From Gammaproteobacteria bacterium (GTDB lineage: Bacteria > Pseudomonadota > Gammaproteobacteria > Coxiellales > Coxiellaceae): DNA of 64,000 nucleotides. This document shows positions 44,980 to 56,048 of this stretch, piece by piece. Positions within the stretch are counted from its first letter, which is position 1. Each line of letters starts with the position of its first letter. The notes beneath the pieces were generated by a model that was not told the origin of the DNA, ran no database searches, and saw only the letters and a list, made by a program, of their open reading frames with translations. The stretch spans positions 124,001 to 188,000 of the forward strand of contig JAUIAD010000003.1 of assembly GCA_030425685.1 (NCBI GenBank). Direction: 5' to 3'. The translations under genes and the position numbers were made by a program.

Positions 44980-45000
44980 AAGCTAACGGCAAACACCACT

Positions 45001-45025
45001 CGGGTGCACCTTTACGCTGCACCCG
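45001..45025. terminator. Bidirectional terminator-like hairpin
   Basis: Stem CGGGTGCA (45001-45008) pairs with TGCACCCG (45018-45025). It lies between the convergent ends of the thioredoxin-fold gene and the MFS gene, 22 and 20 bases from their stop codons. Confidence 0.55.
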
Positions 45026-45044
45026 CAGGCTTTAAACATAGGTG

Positions 45045-46370
45045 TTATTTTTTCAATTGAAGCGAATCTTTAATAAAAAAAGTAGCGACTATACTTATTA
45101 ATAAAAATATCGGCAGTATTAACATACCAAGTGAGTAATCTGCAGCCGTGTAAGTGTGCGAATGAATGGCGCCTAGTCGCAGATGTTTACTATAATTAAT
45201 CAAGTAACCAACCAGCGGCTGAAAAACAATACCACCAATCATAATAATCATATTGGTACAAGCGACGACGGTTGCTGAAATTGATCGTGGGAAATTCTCT
45301 TTAGCCAGAGCGAATACGAGCGGATGAGCACTGGTACAAACACCAATAATAAATAATGCAGCAGCAAGTTCACCAGTAGAGAGGCGAAATAAACCTAAAT
45401 ATGGCGGTACTATAACCAACGAAAATAATACCGCTGCTATAGTAGTAGAAACTAGAATCAGTAATTTGCGCGATTTGATTTTGTCAGAAACAAAACCCAT
45501 CACAGAACCAAGAGCGACCCACCCCAATGTAAATAACGAAGTAAGGCGAGAAGATTCCACCAACGACACATGGTAAACATGTGAAAGATACGGTATACCC
45601 CATGCATCTAAAAAAACAGAAGACGGAATATAGAATAAGCAGCCAACCAGACCAATTAGCCAAATTTGCTTGTTCTTAGCAATGCGCGCCAGTGTTTTGA
45701 GAATGGGGACTTTTTGCGCTTGCACGCGCGTATGGGGTAGCACCTTGTTATGATCCTTCATGATCAACCAAATTAAACCCGCGATCAGCGCACCAAAAGC
45801 GATAACCAAAACATAGGTGGTGGTAACACCCATCGTGATATTAAGCTTTGTAATATAAAGACCAATGGTCAGCCCTGAAATCATACCAATGGTATCAGTC
45901 GCACAAGACGCTAAACCAAATCGTTTTTCAGGCAACCAGCGACTCGCTGTTTTTAAAGCTGAAATATAAGCAAAAGCAGAACCAAAGCCAGTAATTAACC
46001 GCCCTAAACCAACTAGCGCCAAGTCTCCTGAAAAAGCTTGCAATAAAATACCTACGGTAATCACTGTAATGGCGACCAGAATAATTTTTTTAAGGCTAAA
46101 TTTATCGGCCATCAATCCCGCAGGGATTTGCATAGCGGTGTAAGTATAGTAATAGAGCGCCGTAAATATGCCGAACTGCGTAGTGCCAATATCAAAGTGA
46201 CGCATAAAACTGTCAGCCATCGTACTAGGCAACATTCTAACTAGCACAGCATCACAGTAAAAAAGCGCCACTATGGCAAAAATCAGCCATGGAATAAATG
46301 TAGCTAGACGCGCGCCTTTCTTAGCGCTTATTGAGTTTTTAACTCTATCGAAATACATTAGCTCTTTCAT
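45045..46370 (-). CDS. MFS transporter
   Basis: A 441-residue carrier with 12 hydrophobic segments and MFS motif A (GLMADKFSLKKI) in loop 2-3. The segment RLITGFGSAFAYISALKTASRWLPEKRFG is typical of the MFS group expanded in Legionellales. Substrate unknown; organic acids, nucleosides or amino acids are possible. Confidence 0.82.
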   Translation of the reverse strand: MKELMYFDRVKNSISAKKGARLATFIPWLIFAIVALFYCDAVLVRMLPSTMADSFMRHFDIGTTQFGIFTALYYYTYTAMQIPAGLMADKFSLKKIILVAITVITVGILLQAFSGDLALVGLGRLITGFGSAFAYISALKTASRWLPEKRFGLASCATDTIGMISGLTIGLYITKLNITMGVTTTYVLVIAFGALIAGLIWLIMKDHNKVLPHTRVQAQKVPILKTLARIAKNKQIWLIGLVGCLFYIPSSVFLDAWGIPYLSHVYHVSLVESSRLTSLFTLGWVALGSVMGFVSDKIKSRKLLILVSTTIAAVLFSLVIVPPYLGLFRLSTGELAAALFIIGVCTSAHPLVFALAKENFPRSISATVVACTNMIIMIGGIVFQPLVGYLINYSKHLRLGAIHSHTYTAADYSLGMLILPIFLLISIVATFFIKDSLQLKK

Positions 46371-46709
46371 AGCAGCATGTAGTCGACGTTAGTAGTAGAG
46401 TGATTTGCAATAACTTGAATTTTTGCTAGCCAAATAGGGCTTACCTTGATCCCCATTTACCATACCTCTCTTTTTCAAATACACCGCCCCTCTTATGATC
46501 TTATTCTGCACATGTTGAGCCGAGTCATCTAGAGTAATTCTACACAAAAAAGGGTCATAATGAGTCATAATACACCAAGATTAGCTCATTATATGACCCA
46601 TAATGGGTTTGGTAGCCAAGAATAGCGGCGCTTACAAGGAGAGCATAAACAGGAATTACATAGGAGCGAGGCTCAGAAATATACTGCCATCAGTCAGAAC
46701 TATCTCGCC
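46371..46709. other. Intergenic region with inverted and direct repeats
   Basis: No gene seen. GGGTCATAATGAG (46552-46564) faces CTCATTATATGACCC (46585-46599), an inverted repeat differing by two inserted bases. GTCATAAT is also directly repeated at 46554 and 46564. It lies upstream of the MFS gene and downstream of the 815-residue gene, both on the minus strand, and may be an operator. Confidence 0.5.
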
Positions 46710-49157
46710 TTATCGGATCTGATGCGCCAAGTAGATAACACTCTGTTTATATGCAGCATCAAGACGTACGCGGGCAAAATCAAAATTGCTTAAATCTCGC
46801 CATGCCAAACGCATACTTAATAGTATTTTTGTTAAGAAACGATCATCATATCCGATACACAAGCCAATAGCATCGACAATCGCCAGGTAGGCTCTCAATA
46901 AGGGCTGATTGTTTACCTGGTTACTATTTAACTTAAATCGTAGCGCCATAGAAATTTGAAAACTCGCTAACTGAATACGTTGATAATCATCTATAGTAGC
47001 CCCACTAACCATGCTGATTTTTGCCAACGGGTTAACGGCTTGGGCCCGCAACGCCCCTTTCCCACTTAGTTCATTTGCCCACGCTAATAGATTCTGATCG
47101 CGGTAAACAAAGGCACGTGGACGCTGCCCATTACCATTAAGCTCATTTTGCAAATCATGGTATTTTTGATTGTAAGCCAGAGTTTTATCAGCGTAACGGG
47201 ATAGTCGTGATGCTGAGGCTGCTAATGTCTTCACCCCCTTAGTGATAGCAGTAAACACACCCGCTACGACTAAACTAGCACCGGCTGTTACAACCGAACA
47301 AGCAGCACAAAATAACAGTGTCGCCAGATTTACGGCATCTAATACATAAAGCCCTGCCGCCCACCTTTTGTCAAGCTCGTATCGACTAATAACAAAGCCA
47401 ACCAGCTCTTTAAGCTGTTTTAAATCGGCAACAACATGTTGCTTTACAGATCGAGAAATTTCTTCACCATGTTCCGTTCTAATTGCCAGATCTTGACTGG
47501 TAGCAATATCCAACGCCTCGTGAACTTTAAGTAAAACACAAGCTAGCTGACCTAATTTTTTCTCAGCATTAGAATATTTTCTGGCATCATTGATGATACT
47601 GGTTAACACTGTCAACGTTGATGATATAGGACCTGCTATATGAGCTGCAAAGTGACTAGCAGCAGTGCTAACAAGCGCACTGGCACCTACATTAACTGAT
47701 GCGGCTGAATTAAAAAATTGCAGAGCTCCATTCCATGCCCATGGATCTGAGGGGTTATCACCAAGCGCAACGACATCATTTAAACTCATAACAAGGTCAG
47801 CTGCTGGAAATAAAACATTGGCATATCCACCCCAACTCCCTGCAGTAGTCCCACCACCACGATGTCCGCTGGCAGGGTGTTGTAATTTACCGACCTGCCC
47901 TGGGATCTTAGCAAAGCCGGCAGCTCTCTTGGAAAAATCTATTCCTTGCTTAGCAGCATCTCGTGAAAAGCCAGAAGCTGTTTTCTCAATTAAGATAGCA
48001 GACGGATGAGATGGATAATGAAGGTTTCTTCGCAATACTTCTTCAACATGTTGCTTAAGTGGATCAGCAGATTTTATTTTTTCGATAACATTATTATAGA
48101 GCGAAGAGACTATGGAATCTGGAAATAAATTTTCCTGATTAAGGTGAATATCAGCAGTAAAATCATTTCTTGCGGTAGTCACATTAAAGTGAACAAAAGC
48201 ATCATTGCTTATTAAAGGAGGATTTTTAACGACCTCTGCAGCATGCCTAGTTGAAATAATACTATGAATAGGATCATTAATTTGACTATAAAATTTAGCT
48301 TGCGTACAACTATTACCATGAAGATCTGTAGCAGCCACCCACTCATTTGCTTCCTGAGCACGCACTTGCGACGTTGAGAACAGCGCATCATGATAGTTAG
48401 TAGCGCTATATCCTGGTTTCGCTGTCTTATCGCGAAATCGTTTATTTACGAATAATATCGGCCGTGAAATTTTAAATTGACTGGTACCAACAAAAGCATA
48501 CCTTTCATACCACTCTTTTATGGCTTCATAACCAACGTTATTAGGAATATACCGCGCCAAACAAGGCAAATTAGTTGGCAGTTGCTGACAGGCTAACTTT
48601 GCCGTTGCATGAATCATATTAAAATTCAGATTATTGAGCGCAGCAGTACTGATAACTCCCTCGGTACAAAACCCCATATATCCAGACGAGGAAATACCCA
48701 AAGCACTGCATAGATCATTTAGATCCTTGGCTATCATTAGCTGCTCAGGCACAGTGGTACTGTTCTGCGGCATGGAATCTAGATAGTGCACTCGCAGGTA
48801 ACCGTATTCAGGATAGTGATTACCGAAGTCCTTTTGTATACCAGTGTAGTTATTGCGACGACTATTCGCCTCTATCGCATGAATAATGCTTTGGGTATAA
48901 GGATAATACTCCATTAGTAACAGCATTTCGGTGGGGAAGTCGCCATGGTAATCTTTATATTCCGCCACTTTTTTTTCCGGCATAAATACCGCTGACCTGG
49001 TGTCTTCCACATAAAAAGGTGAATAACGAAATAATAGAATGGTGGGCGTCAAGCAGGGAGATAGTTGCAAGGCAACCGAACTCGACCGACCTAGAAACTC
49101 AGCATTATACGACGTATTGACCTGCGTTTCAGTGACTCTACCTAACCTATCAAACAT
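46710..49157 (-). CDS. Large protein with C-terminal hydrophobic hairpin, unknown function
   Basis: An 815-residue protein without a recognised domain. The first 450 residues look globular. A Gly/His-rich linker follows (HPASGHRGGGTTAGSWGG). A hydrophobic stretch of about 45 residues (LDAVNLATLLFCAACSVVTA, then GASLVVAGVFTAI), between charged helices at about residues 610-670, looks like a membrane-inserting hairpin. The layout recalls the 871-residue protein at 34845-37460, but I see no clear sequence match. No signal peptide. Effector-like by size and context only. Confidence 0.65.
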   Translation of the reverse strand: MFDRLGRVTETQVNTSYNAEFLGRSSSVALQLSPCLTPTILLFRYSPFYVEDTRSAVFMPEKKVAEYKDYHGDFPTEMLLLMEYYPYTQSIIHAIEANSRRNNYTGIQKDFGNHYPEYGYLRVHYLDSMPQNSTTVPEQLMIAKDLNDLCSALGISSSGYMGFCTEGVISTAALNNLNFNMIHATAKLACQQLPTNLPCLARYIPNNVGYEAIKEWYERYAFVGTSQFKISRPILFVNKRFRDKTAKPGYSATNYHDALFSTSQVRAQEANEWVAATDLHGNSCTQAKFYSQINDPIHSIISTRHAAEVVKNPPLISNDAFVHFNVTTARNDFTADIHLNQENLFPDSIVSSLYNNVIEKIKSADPLKQHVEEVLRRNLHYPSHPSAILIEKTASGFSRDAAKQGIDFSKRAAGFAKIPGQVGKLQHPASGHRGGGTTAGSWGGYANVLFPAADLVMSLNDVVALGDNPSDPWAWNGALQFFNSAASVNVGASALVSTAASHFAAHIAGPISSTLTVLTSIINDARKYSNAEKKLGQLACVLLKVHEALDIATSQDLAIRTEHGEEISRSVKQHVVADLKQLKELVGFVISRYELDKRWAAGLYVLDAVNLATLLFCAACSVVTAGASLVVAGVFTAITKGVKTLAASASRLSRYADKTLAYNQKYHDLQNELNGNGQRPRAFVYRDQNLLAWANELSGKGALRAQAVNPLAKISMVSGATIDDYQRIQLASFQISMALRFKLNSNQVNNQPLLRAYLAIVDAIGLCIGYDDRFLTKILLSMRLAWRDLSNFDFARVRLDAAYKQSVIYLAHQIR

Positions 49158-49318
49158 AAATATCCCCTAAAAATCGTCATCTTATCTGTTACTGTTAAAA
49201 TCAGTATATCAAGACAAAACAGGGGAATTATCCAGGATTGTTGTTGAATTGTATTGGTTCTGCGTTGAATTGGTCGGTGGCGCCCAACAGACAGCTTTGA
49301 GGCACCACCCAAGTAAAT

Positions 49319-49798
49319 CTAGAGATATTCCACTTTAATCACTTCATACTCCGCATGCCCTTGCGGCGTATCGACTTCAACAACATCTTCAACATGCTTA
49401 CCAATCAAGGCACGTGACAGCGGCGAGGTGACGGAGATTTTATTATGCTTAAGATCAGCTTCATCAACACCAACGATCTGATACACTTTTTCAGCATCAT
49501 CATCGAGATTCAATAAAGTAACTGTCGCACCAAAAACAACCTTACCATCATTGGGCAACTGGGTAACATCAATAATACGGCAATTCGATAACTTGCTCTC
49601 AATATCACGAATGCGCCCTTCGATAAAACCTTGCTCTTCACGCGCCGCATGATATTCCGCATTCTCCTTAAGATCACCATGTGCACGCGCTTCGGAAATG
49701 GCGGCAATAACACGTGGACGCTCAACTTTCTTTAAGCGATGCAACTCTTCACGCAAGATTTCCGCGCCAGTTGTCGTAATAGGAATCATATTCTGCAT
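49319..49798 (-). CDS. greA: Transcript cleavage factor GreA
   Basis: Rescues backtracked RNA polymerase by stimulating transcript cleavage. The 159-residue protein has the N-terminal coiled coil with the acidic tip [12 protein letters not shown] (41-52; Asp42 and Glu45) and the C-terminal FKBP-like domain with [21 protein letters not shown] at 49796-49798; an in-frame ATG three codons later is an alternative. In many gammaproteobacteria greA directly follows carB; here a 2.9-kb segment separates them. Confidence 0.97.
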   Translation of the reverse strand: MQNMIPITTTGAEILREELHRLKKVERPRVIAAISEARAHGDLKENAEYHAAREEQGFIEGRIRDIESKLSNCRIIDVTQLPNDGKVVFGATVTLLNLDDDAEKVYQIVGVDEADLKHNKISVTSPLSRALIGKHVEDVVEVDTPQGHAEYEVIKVEYL

Positions 49799-50037
49799 CG
49801 TTTTAACCCTTAAACTCGATTCAACAAAACTATTGAGGATACTCTCGACCTAGGCCTGTCGTCAAGACTAGTGCCTGCCTATTCTCCCCCCATTAAAAAA
49901 AGGTCATATTTCAAACAAATCCCCTAACAAATTATACAAAATGAAGATAGTTGCAATACATTTTAAGAGCAATTAGCCAGCATACTATAAACTGGCAGCA
50001 CAGCTATGCCAGCAAGAATAATAAAAGAGGAGTAGTA
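49799..50037. other. Intergenic region upstream of greA
   Basis: No gene seen. Contains the hairpin TGGCA/TGCCA near 49993-50011 and a strong Shine-Dalgarno sequence AGAGGAG (50026-50032) leading to a short open frame at 50038. Confidence 0.4.
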
Positions 50038-50050
50038 ATGCGAGATAGAT

Positions 50051-50179
50051 ATGAACCAGCAACAGGAAGCAGCAGCATGCAAAGGCGCAAGCGTTGCGGC
50101 AGCCATGGTAGCAGGTGGCATACTTGGCGCAGCCGTACCTATTGCCGGTAAGCATTTTATATTAATCAGCTTACATTAA
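50051..50179 (+). CDS. Possible 42-residue glycine-zipper peptide
   Basis: A 42-codon frame with a hydrophilic start (MNQQQEAAACKG) and a glycine-zipper-like hydrophobic core (AAAMVAGGILGAAVPIAG), as in small membrane peptides, bacteriocins or truncated glycine-zipper proteins. The strong ribosome-binding site AGAGGAG lies 18 bases upstream. It is better placed for an ATG at 50038 in another frame (37 residues, Arg/Ser-rich, unconvincing). A one- or two-base indel would join them, so this may be a broken gene. Confidence 0.3.
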   Translation: MNQQQEAAACKGASVAAAMVAGGILGAAVPIAGKHFILISLH

Positions 50180-50213
50180 GAAAAAGCATATAAGGGTAGA
50201 GTGCGCTTTACCA

Positions 50214-52517
50214 CTAACTACGGGCAGAAAATGAAAGATTTTCTTTACTGTGACATACGGCAAACTCCTGTGGAAAAGCCACACTATCACTTCTATCGTC
50301 CCTTTCAGAAAAAATTGTTTGCTTGTGCAGCACACTTGCCACACCTAATGAAGGTGATTGTGGTGGTTGCGCAGCTTTTTCTGTAAAGCGAATATAACGC
50401 TGCTTCATAGTCTGTAATTTACCATTATGATCTTTATACACAGATCTTATTTCATCTTTTAATTTATCAATATTCTTTTCAAGCTTCACAAGCTTTGTTT
50501 CAAGTTCAGCAAACTGGTCTTTACGCTCACTTTTCAGCTGGTCATCTACTCTTTTAAGCTTACAATTTAACTTAGCAATTTCACCTTTGCTTTTATGAAT
50601 TGAACGCGCCGTTATTTTTATTTTTTCCTCGATACTAGCACTCTCAACTGTGGGCATAACAAAATTTTCACCCTTACTCTTCGCGTCATAATCCGCTAGC
50701 GCTTTAAAGGGTGAAACATCATTCAGCATAACCGCAGCACTACGCTGCAATATAAACTCAGGAACATCATACTTAGGCAATTCCCCAAAAGAAAAAGCTG
50801 TGCTAACAACATCATCGATGGCAGCATTTGCCAACACTGTTCCTAGATTTTCACTACTACGCCTTTCATTCGTATCAATAAAAAAAGCACACATACGAGT
50901 ATACTTTGCCAAATACTCAACTAGCTGATCGTGGTATAACTGCTGTTGTTCAATGGCAAATAAAAATTGTCGCTGAAGGTCATTTCTCTGCGTTTTAACT
51001 CGCTTAAGCAGTGCTGAACGCAATTCAATCTTTGCTTTTAGTAATTTTTTCTCTGCTTTCAAGTCGTGGCGCTCATGATATAGTTGCGTCAATTGCTTTA
51101 ACTTCTTATCTATATAGGCATTCGGATATGTATGGACTCGACGATGTGTTAGTCGAGGTGACAAACGTGAAGAAGCTCTCAAAAGCTGCTTGGGTGAGTA
51201 ACTCGGCGGTGTTGGAATTTTCAATAGTGGTTTACGCGCCGTCAATTTTTGCATGGCATACCCTCTCCTTCTTGCTTGACTATGATTCTGCGCACCTGAA
51301 GGAGAGCCAGCAGACGAATACAACTTAGCAATATTGGTATAGGTAAATGCACGTGGTATAGGTGTTGCCGATCGAGTTGTAGATAGTTCTGGCATCGAAG
51401 CTGGGCTGGGAGGTCGGCTTGGTGGTTGCATCGGCATAGTAGTCACTGCCAATGGCAGTGGGCTTGGTGGCGAACTTGCTCGCGATGAAGTTGTTGTCCA
51501 TGAGCCAAGCGATAAATTATCACTACGGTTATCTGAAGATAAATCTTCCTGACTTTCAAACAACAAGGGTAACTCCACTCTTTTATATTCTACAACACTA
51601 TCAGCAGCGTGAGGATTTGGTAAAGCAACACCTGGCAAACAGACATCTTGAGGTTTATAAGCGCCACTAGGCTGAACTACCTCTAACTGTGTACCAACAA
51701 GGGATTTATCCATACAGTCTTTTTCATCCCAGCGTTGTTTGCTCTGCATAAGATAGTGCGATTCTTGTATTGCTAAATTAGGATGACTTAATGCAAGCTT
51801 AATCACATTCGTCTTTGTCATTGAAAGGTTTAACATCTCACCCAAGGAGGAAATTTTTTTACGATACGTCTCCCATAAGACGCCCTCCATAAATTTATCC
51901 TCTCCCAACAACTCCAGCCGCGCAAGCTTATTCGCACGGCATACAACCTGCCGTTGACCGTAACGAGAAACATAACGCTCTCCAACGACCCACAACGGAA
52001 TCGGTAAGGCATCTAACACTAATGCGCTTATCTTAGTTGACCGCATTGCTTTATTATAAGGCATTGGTGTAAGTAAAGCCCTAGCAACATCTGACTGGGG
52101 ATACAAAATTGCCCCAACTCCTTGACTACCGAAAAGATCAACCGCAAACGTGCGCACCAAAACCATAGCCTCTTTGCCACTGGCGCTATTGGGCATCTTT
52201 CCTATTGATATTTTTTGCAAATAATTATCTGATTCTGATGCACCATAGAAAAATGAATGCGGCAATATTTTCGTTAACAATTGCTTTTCCAGCATAGGCT
52301 CAGACATATGATGCAAAAGCCGATTACCAGCATCATTTAAATAACAAAGCCGCATTTCTTGAGGGCTAAAGCAAATGATCGGCAAAAAGGAAAGCTTATT
52401 TAAGACATCAAGATCAATATTTTCTTGCACTTTAAGAATAGCCGCTTCCTGCTTATCAGCACTAATAAATTGATCGGGTGAATACTCTGATAACCATGAC
52501 GCTCTGCTATTTTTCAT
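50214..52517 (-). CDS. Coiled-coil protein with possible N-terminal PAS-like domains
   Basis: A 767-residue protein. Two N-terminal segments look like degenerate PAS domains: LSFLPIICFSPQEMRLCYLN followed by DAGNRLL (about 42-70), and VLDALPIPLWVVGE followed by VVCRANKLARLELLG (about 165-205). A Ser/Pro-rich linker spans about residues 340-400. Then come two long coiled coils, about 460-540 (LKAEKKLLKAKIELRSALLK) and about 640-715 (KLVKLEKNIDKLKDEIRSVY). No kinase or cyclase output is present. It separates carB from greA and is flanked by a REP-like repeat. Function unknown. Confidence 0.65.
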   Translation of the reverse strand: MKNSRASWLSEYSPDQFISADKQEAAILKVQENIDLDVLNKLSFLPIICFSPQEMRLCYLNDAGNRLLHHMSEPMLEKQLLTKILPHSFFYGASESDNYLQKISIGKMPNSASGKEAMVLVRTFAVDLFGSQGVGAILYPQSDVARALLTPMPYNKAMRSTKISALVLDALPIPLWVVGERYVSRYGQRQVVCRANKLARLELLGEDKFMEGVLWETYRKKISSLGEMLNLSMTKTNVIKLALSHPNLAIQESHYLMQSKQRWDEKDCMDKSLVGTQLEVVQPSGAYKPQDVCLPGVALPNPHAADSVVEYKRVELPLLFESQEDLSSDNRSDNLSLGSWTTTSSRASSPPSPLPLAVTTMPMQPPSRPPSPASMPELSTTRSATPIPRAFTYTNIAKLYSSAGSPSGAQNHSQARRRGYAMQKLTARKPLLKIPTPPSYSPKQLLRASSRLSPRLTHRRVHTYPNAYIDKKLKQLTQLYHERHDLKAEKKLLKAKIELRSALLKRVKTQRNDLQRQFLFAIEQQQLYHDQLVEYLAKYTRMCAFFIDTNERRSSENLGTVLANAAIDDVVSTAFSFGELPKYDVPEFILQRSAAVMLNDVSPFKALADYDAKSKGENFVMPTVESASIEEKIKITARSIHKSKGEIAKLNCKLKRVDDQLKSERKDQFAELETKLVKLEKNIDKLKDEIRSVYKDHNGKLQTMKQRYIRFTEKAAQPPQSPSLGVASVLHKQTIFSERDDRSDSVAFPQEFAVCHSKENLSFSARS

Positions 52518-52672
52518 AGTGTTTTCCTGTTAACCGGGAGAAACATAATACCGATTTTTTTAAAAAATTCTAAGCAGTATCATTACACTTTTTATTAGAT
52601 TTGCGTAAATAACTCGCTCTTAATGTTATGCTGTGGCTTTGGCCGCTGGATCGAACGGGGTAAAATAATTGA

Positions 52673-52700
52673 ATACCGCGGTCAAAGCCGCGGTATGACG
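52673..52700. repeat. REP-like palindrome (family B)
   Basis: Stem ATACCGCGG, loop TCAAAG, stem CCGCGGTAT, then GACG; same unit as at 14001-14029. It lies 40 bases downstream of the carB stop, at the junction with the inserted 767-residue gene. Confidence 0.85.
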
Positions 52701-52739
52701 GAGTTTATCGAGATATCGGAAATCTCACCGCCGAATGGA

Positions 52740-55700
52740 CTAAGTATCAGCCTCTAACTTTTGTTCGGATGCAACAACAAAAGCTTCTTCAGGCATGGGC
52801 GCATCTTTTTTAACACAACGTTGATGTAAATCCTGCAAACGAGCAACTTCATGCGAATAATCTGCATCAAGCGCTAAACAAGCCGCTTCGCCACCGGAAA
52901 TAGTTGTGGTGTAGCACACCTTATGTGACACAGCACTGCGTCGAATAGCATAAGAATCTTTAATGGCTTGCTCACCTTCAGTGGTATTGACAATAAAACT
53001 AATCTCATCGTTTTTAATCATATCAACAATATGCGGGCGCGCTTCCGTAAATTTATTAACGATGCGGCATGGAATACCCGCATCTGTTAATGCATGCGCT
53101 GTGCCTCGCGTTGCGACAATGTCAAAACCATGTTCCACCAGTGATTTGGCAACTGAGACCACACGTTTTTTATCCGTATCCCGCACACTAATAAAAGCAC
53201 GGCCACTTTTCGGCATCGCATCACCGCCACCCAATTGCCCTTTAGCAAAGGCCAAGCCGAAGTTTTTGGCAATACCCATCGCTTCACCGGTTGAGCGCAT
53301 CTCGGGACTCAATATAGGGTCTACCCCGGCAAATTTATTGAAAGGAAATACTGGCTTTTTAACAGCAAAAAACGGCGGAACAATTTCATCTAACATTCCC
53401 TGCTCTTTTAAGCTCTTGCCGACCATACAACGTGCCGCAATTTTTGCTAAGGAAACACCCGTTGCTTTAGCAATAAATGGTACGGTACGTGAGGCACGTG
53501 GATTGACTTCCAAGACATAAATCTCACCATCTTGGATAGCAAACTGCGCGTTAATCAAACCAATAACACCTAAGGTCTTAGCTAATTGCGCAATTTGCCT
53601 TCTTAATTCTTGCTGAATTTCACTGCTCAAACTATGCGGCGGAATCGCACAAGAAGAATCACCGGAGTGAACGCCGGCTTGTTCAATATGCTCAAGCAAA
53701 CCACCGATCAAAACATCTTCGCCATCACAAACCGCATCAACATCAACTTCAATCGCTTCATCCAGGAAGTGGTCTAACAGTAAAGGTTGCTCTGGAGAGA
53801 CAATCACGTCATGCGTCATATAACGCGTTAATTCTTTCTCGTTATAAATAACCTGCATCGCGCGCCCACCTAACACGTAGGAAGGACGAACAATTAAAGG
53901 GTATGCAAACACTTTTGCTAAACGCAATCCTTCTTCCACACTACGAACGGTACCATTTGGTGGCTGCTGCAAACCAAGCTCATTAATCACTGCCTGAAAA
54001 CGCGCACGGTCTTCTGAGCGATCAATTGCATCCGGTGACGTACCAATAATCGGCACACCCGCTTTTTCAAGACGCTTAGCCAACCCTAGTGGTGTTTGCC
54101 CACCATACTGAACAATAACCCCTTTCGGTTTTTCGATGTTAACGATTTCCAATACATCTTCAAACGTTAACGGCTCAAAATACAACCGATCAGAAATATC
54201 ATAATCGGTAGAAACCGTTTCTGGGTTACAATTTACCATAATGGTTTCATAGCCCAATTCACGCATTGCCATCGCCGCATGCACACAACAATAATCAAAT
54301 TCGATACCCTGACCAATACGGTTAGGCCCACCACCTAGCACCATGATTTTTTCTTTATCACTCGGGTTGCACTCATTTTCTTCTTCATAAGTAGAATACA
54401 TATAGTGCGTATCCGTAGGGAACTCAGCAGCACAGGTGTCGACATGTTTGTAGACTGGATAAATATCAAAGTGGTGTCGCCAATCACGAATCTGTGCTTC
54501 TTCCACCCCTAAGAGTTTCGCTAAGCGTAAATCTGAGAAGCCTTTTTGTTTTAAAAAGAAAAGATGCTCTTTTGTAAGATCTGGTAAGCGTAGTTCACTT
54601 AGCTCTTTTTCAATTAAAACCAACTCTTCAACTTGCTTTAAAAACCACAAATCAATTTTCGAAAAATTATGGATTTGTTCAGCCGTAAACCCTATGCGAA
54701 AAGCATCGGCAATATACCATAGACGATCAGGACCAGGAATTCGCAACTCACGCTTAATGCGTGATTTAATTTTTTCAACTTCATCCTCTTCCATTTCCGG
54801 CGAGAAATTTACTTTGGAATCAAGCCCGCAAACCCCTATTTCCAAACCACGCAATGATTTTTGCAATGATTCCTGAAAAGTACGGCCAATCGACATCACT
54901 TCACCAACCGACTTCATTTGCGTCGTTAAGCGTGGCTCTGTCTGGGGAAATTTTTCAAAATTAAAACGAGGAATTTTAGTAACCACATAATCAATGCTAG
55001 GCTCAAAAGAGGCCGGCGTACGGTTACCTGTAATTTCATTTTTCAATTCGTCTAGGGTATAACCGACTGCTAATTTAGCAGCGACCTTAGCAATGGGAAA
55101 GCCAGTGGCTTTTGAGGCTAATGCAGAAGAACGAGAAACACGTGGGTTCATCTCAATCACCATAATACGCCCATTATTCGGATCAACGGCAAATTGAACA
55201 TTTGAACCACCGGTTTCCACGCCAATCTCACGCAACACCGCAATCGCCGCATCACGCAAAGCTTGGTACTCTTTATCGGTTAAGGTTAATGCTGGCGCCA
55301 CCGTAATCGAGTCACCCGTATGCACACCCATGGGGTCAAAGTTTTCAATGGCACAAACAATAATACAATTATCATTTTTATCGCGCACCACTTCTAATTC
55401 AAACTCTTTCCAACCGATAATAGACTCATCGATTAATAACTCTGTTGTCGGTGATAATTCTAAACCACGCAAACAAATATCTAGAAACTCTTCACGGTTA
55501 TAAGCAATACCACCACCAGAACCGCCCATAGTAAAGGAAGGACGGATAATAGCGGGAAATCCAACTTGGTCCAAAATTTCCCAAGCTTCCTCCATGGAAT
55601 GCGCCAAGCCTGAACGTGGTGTTTCCAAGCCAATTTTCTTCATCGCAATCTGGAACAGTTTACGATCTTCGGCTTTATCGATAGCATCGCGTGAAGCACC

Positions 55701-56048
55701 AATTAACTCAACGCCGTGCCTTTCTAAAACACCTTCGCGCACTAAATCAAGCGCACAGTTAAGTGCTGTTTGCCCACCCATCGTCGGCAGGACAGCATCG
55801 GGTTTTTCTTTTTCAATAATCTTCTCAACCGCTTTCCACTGAATCGGCTCAATATAAGTCGCATCAGCCAAATCCGGATCAGTCATAATGGTGGCGGGGT
55901 TAGAATTAATCAGGATAATGCGATACCCCTCTTCCCGCAGCGCTCGACAAGCCTGCGAACCAGAGTAATCAAATTCACATGCTTGGCCAATAACAATAGG
56001 ACCAGCGCCAATAATCAGTATACTTTTTAAATCAGTGCGTTTTGGCAT
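52740..56048 (-). CDS. carB: Carbamoyl-phosphate synthase, large subunit
   Basis: Makes carbamoyl phosphate for pyrimidine and arginine synthesis. The 1102-residue protein (about 1073 in E. coli) has two ATP-grasp halves. Each opens with a nucleotide-binding segment ([19 protein letters not shown] and [18 protein letters not shown]), and each contains the NPRxSRSSAL or [10 protein letters not shown] motif. The C-terminal MGS regulatory domain follows. The extra length is mainly a short C-terminal tail. Its ATG directly follows the carA stop codon (TAAATG). Confidence 0.97.
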   Translation of the reverse strand: MPKRTDLKSILIIGAGPIVIGQACEFDYSGSQACRALREEGYRIILINSNPATIMTDPDLADATYIEPIQWKAVEKIIEKEKPDAVLPTMGGQTALNCALDLVREGVLERHGVELIGASRDAIDKAEDRKLFQIAMKKIGLETPRSGLAHSMEEAWEILDQVGFPAIIRPSFTMGGSGGGIAYNREEFLDICLRGLELSPTTELLIDESIIGWKEFELEVVRDKNDNCIIVCAIENFDPMGVHTGDSITVAPALTLTDKEYQALRDAAIAVLREIGVETGGSNVQFAVDPNNGRIMVIEMNPRVSRSSALASKATGFPIAKVAAKLAVGYTLDELKNEITGNRTPASFEPSIDYVVTKIPRFNFEKFPQTEPRLTTQMKSVGEVMSIGRTFQESLQKSLRGLEIGVCGLDSKVNFSPEMEEDEVEKIKSRIKRELRIPGPDRLWYIADAFRIGFTAEQIHNFSKIDLWFLKQVEELVLIEKELSELRLPDLTKEHLFFLKQKGFSDLRLAKLLGVEEAQIRDWRHHFDIYPVYKHVDTCAAEFPTDTHYMYSTYEEENECNPSDKEKIMVLGGGPNRIGQGIEFDYCCVHAAMAMRELGYETIMVNCNPETVSTDYDISDRLYFEPLTFEDVLEIVNIEKPKGVIVQYGGQTPLGLAKRLEKAGVPIIGTSPDAIDRSEDRARFQAVINELGLQQPPNGTVRSVEEGLRLAKVFAYPLIVRPSYVLGGRAMQVIYNEKELTRYMTHDVIVSPEQPLLLDHFLDEAIEVDVDAVCDGEDVLIGGLLEHIEQAGVHSGDSSCAIPPHSLSSEIQQELRRQIAQLAKTLGVIGLINAQFAIQDGEIYVLEVNPRASRTVPFIAKATGVSLAKIAARCMVGKSLKEQGMLDEIVPPFFAVKKPVFPFNKFAGVDPILSPEMRSTGEAMGIAKNFGLAFAKGQLGGGDAMPKSGRAFISVRDTDKKRVVSVAKSLVEHGFDIVATRGTAHALTDAGIPCRIVNKFTEARPHIVDMIKNDEISFIVNTTEGEQAIKDSYAIRRSAVSHKVCYTTTISGGEAACLALDADYSHEVARLQDLHQRCVKKDAPMPEEAFVVASEQKLEADT

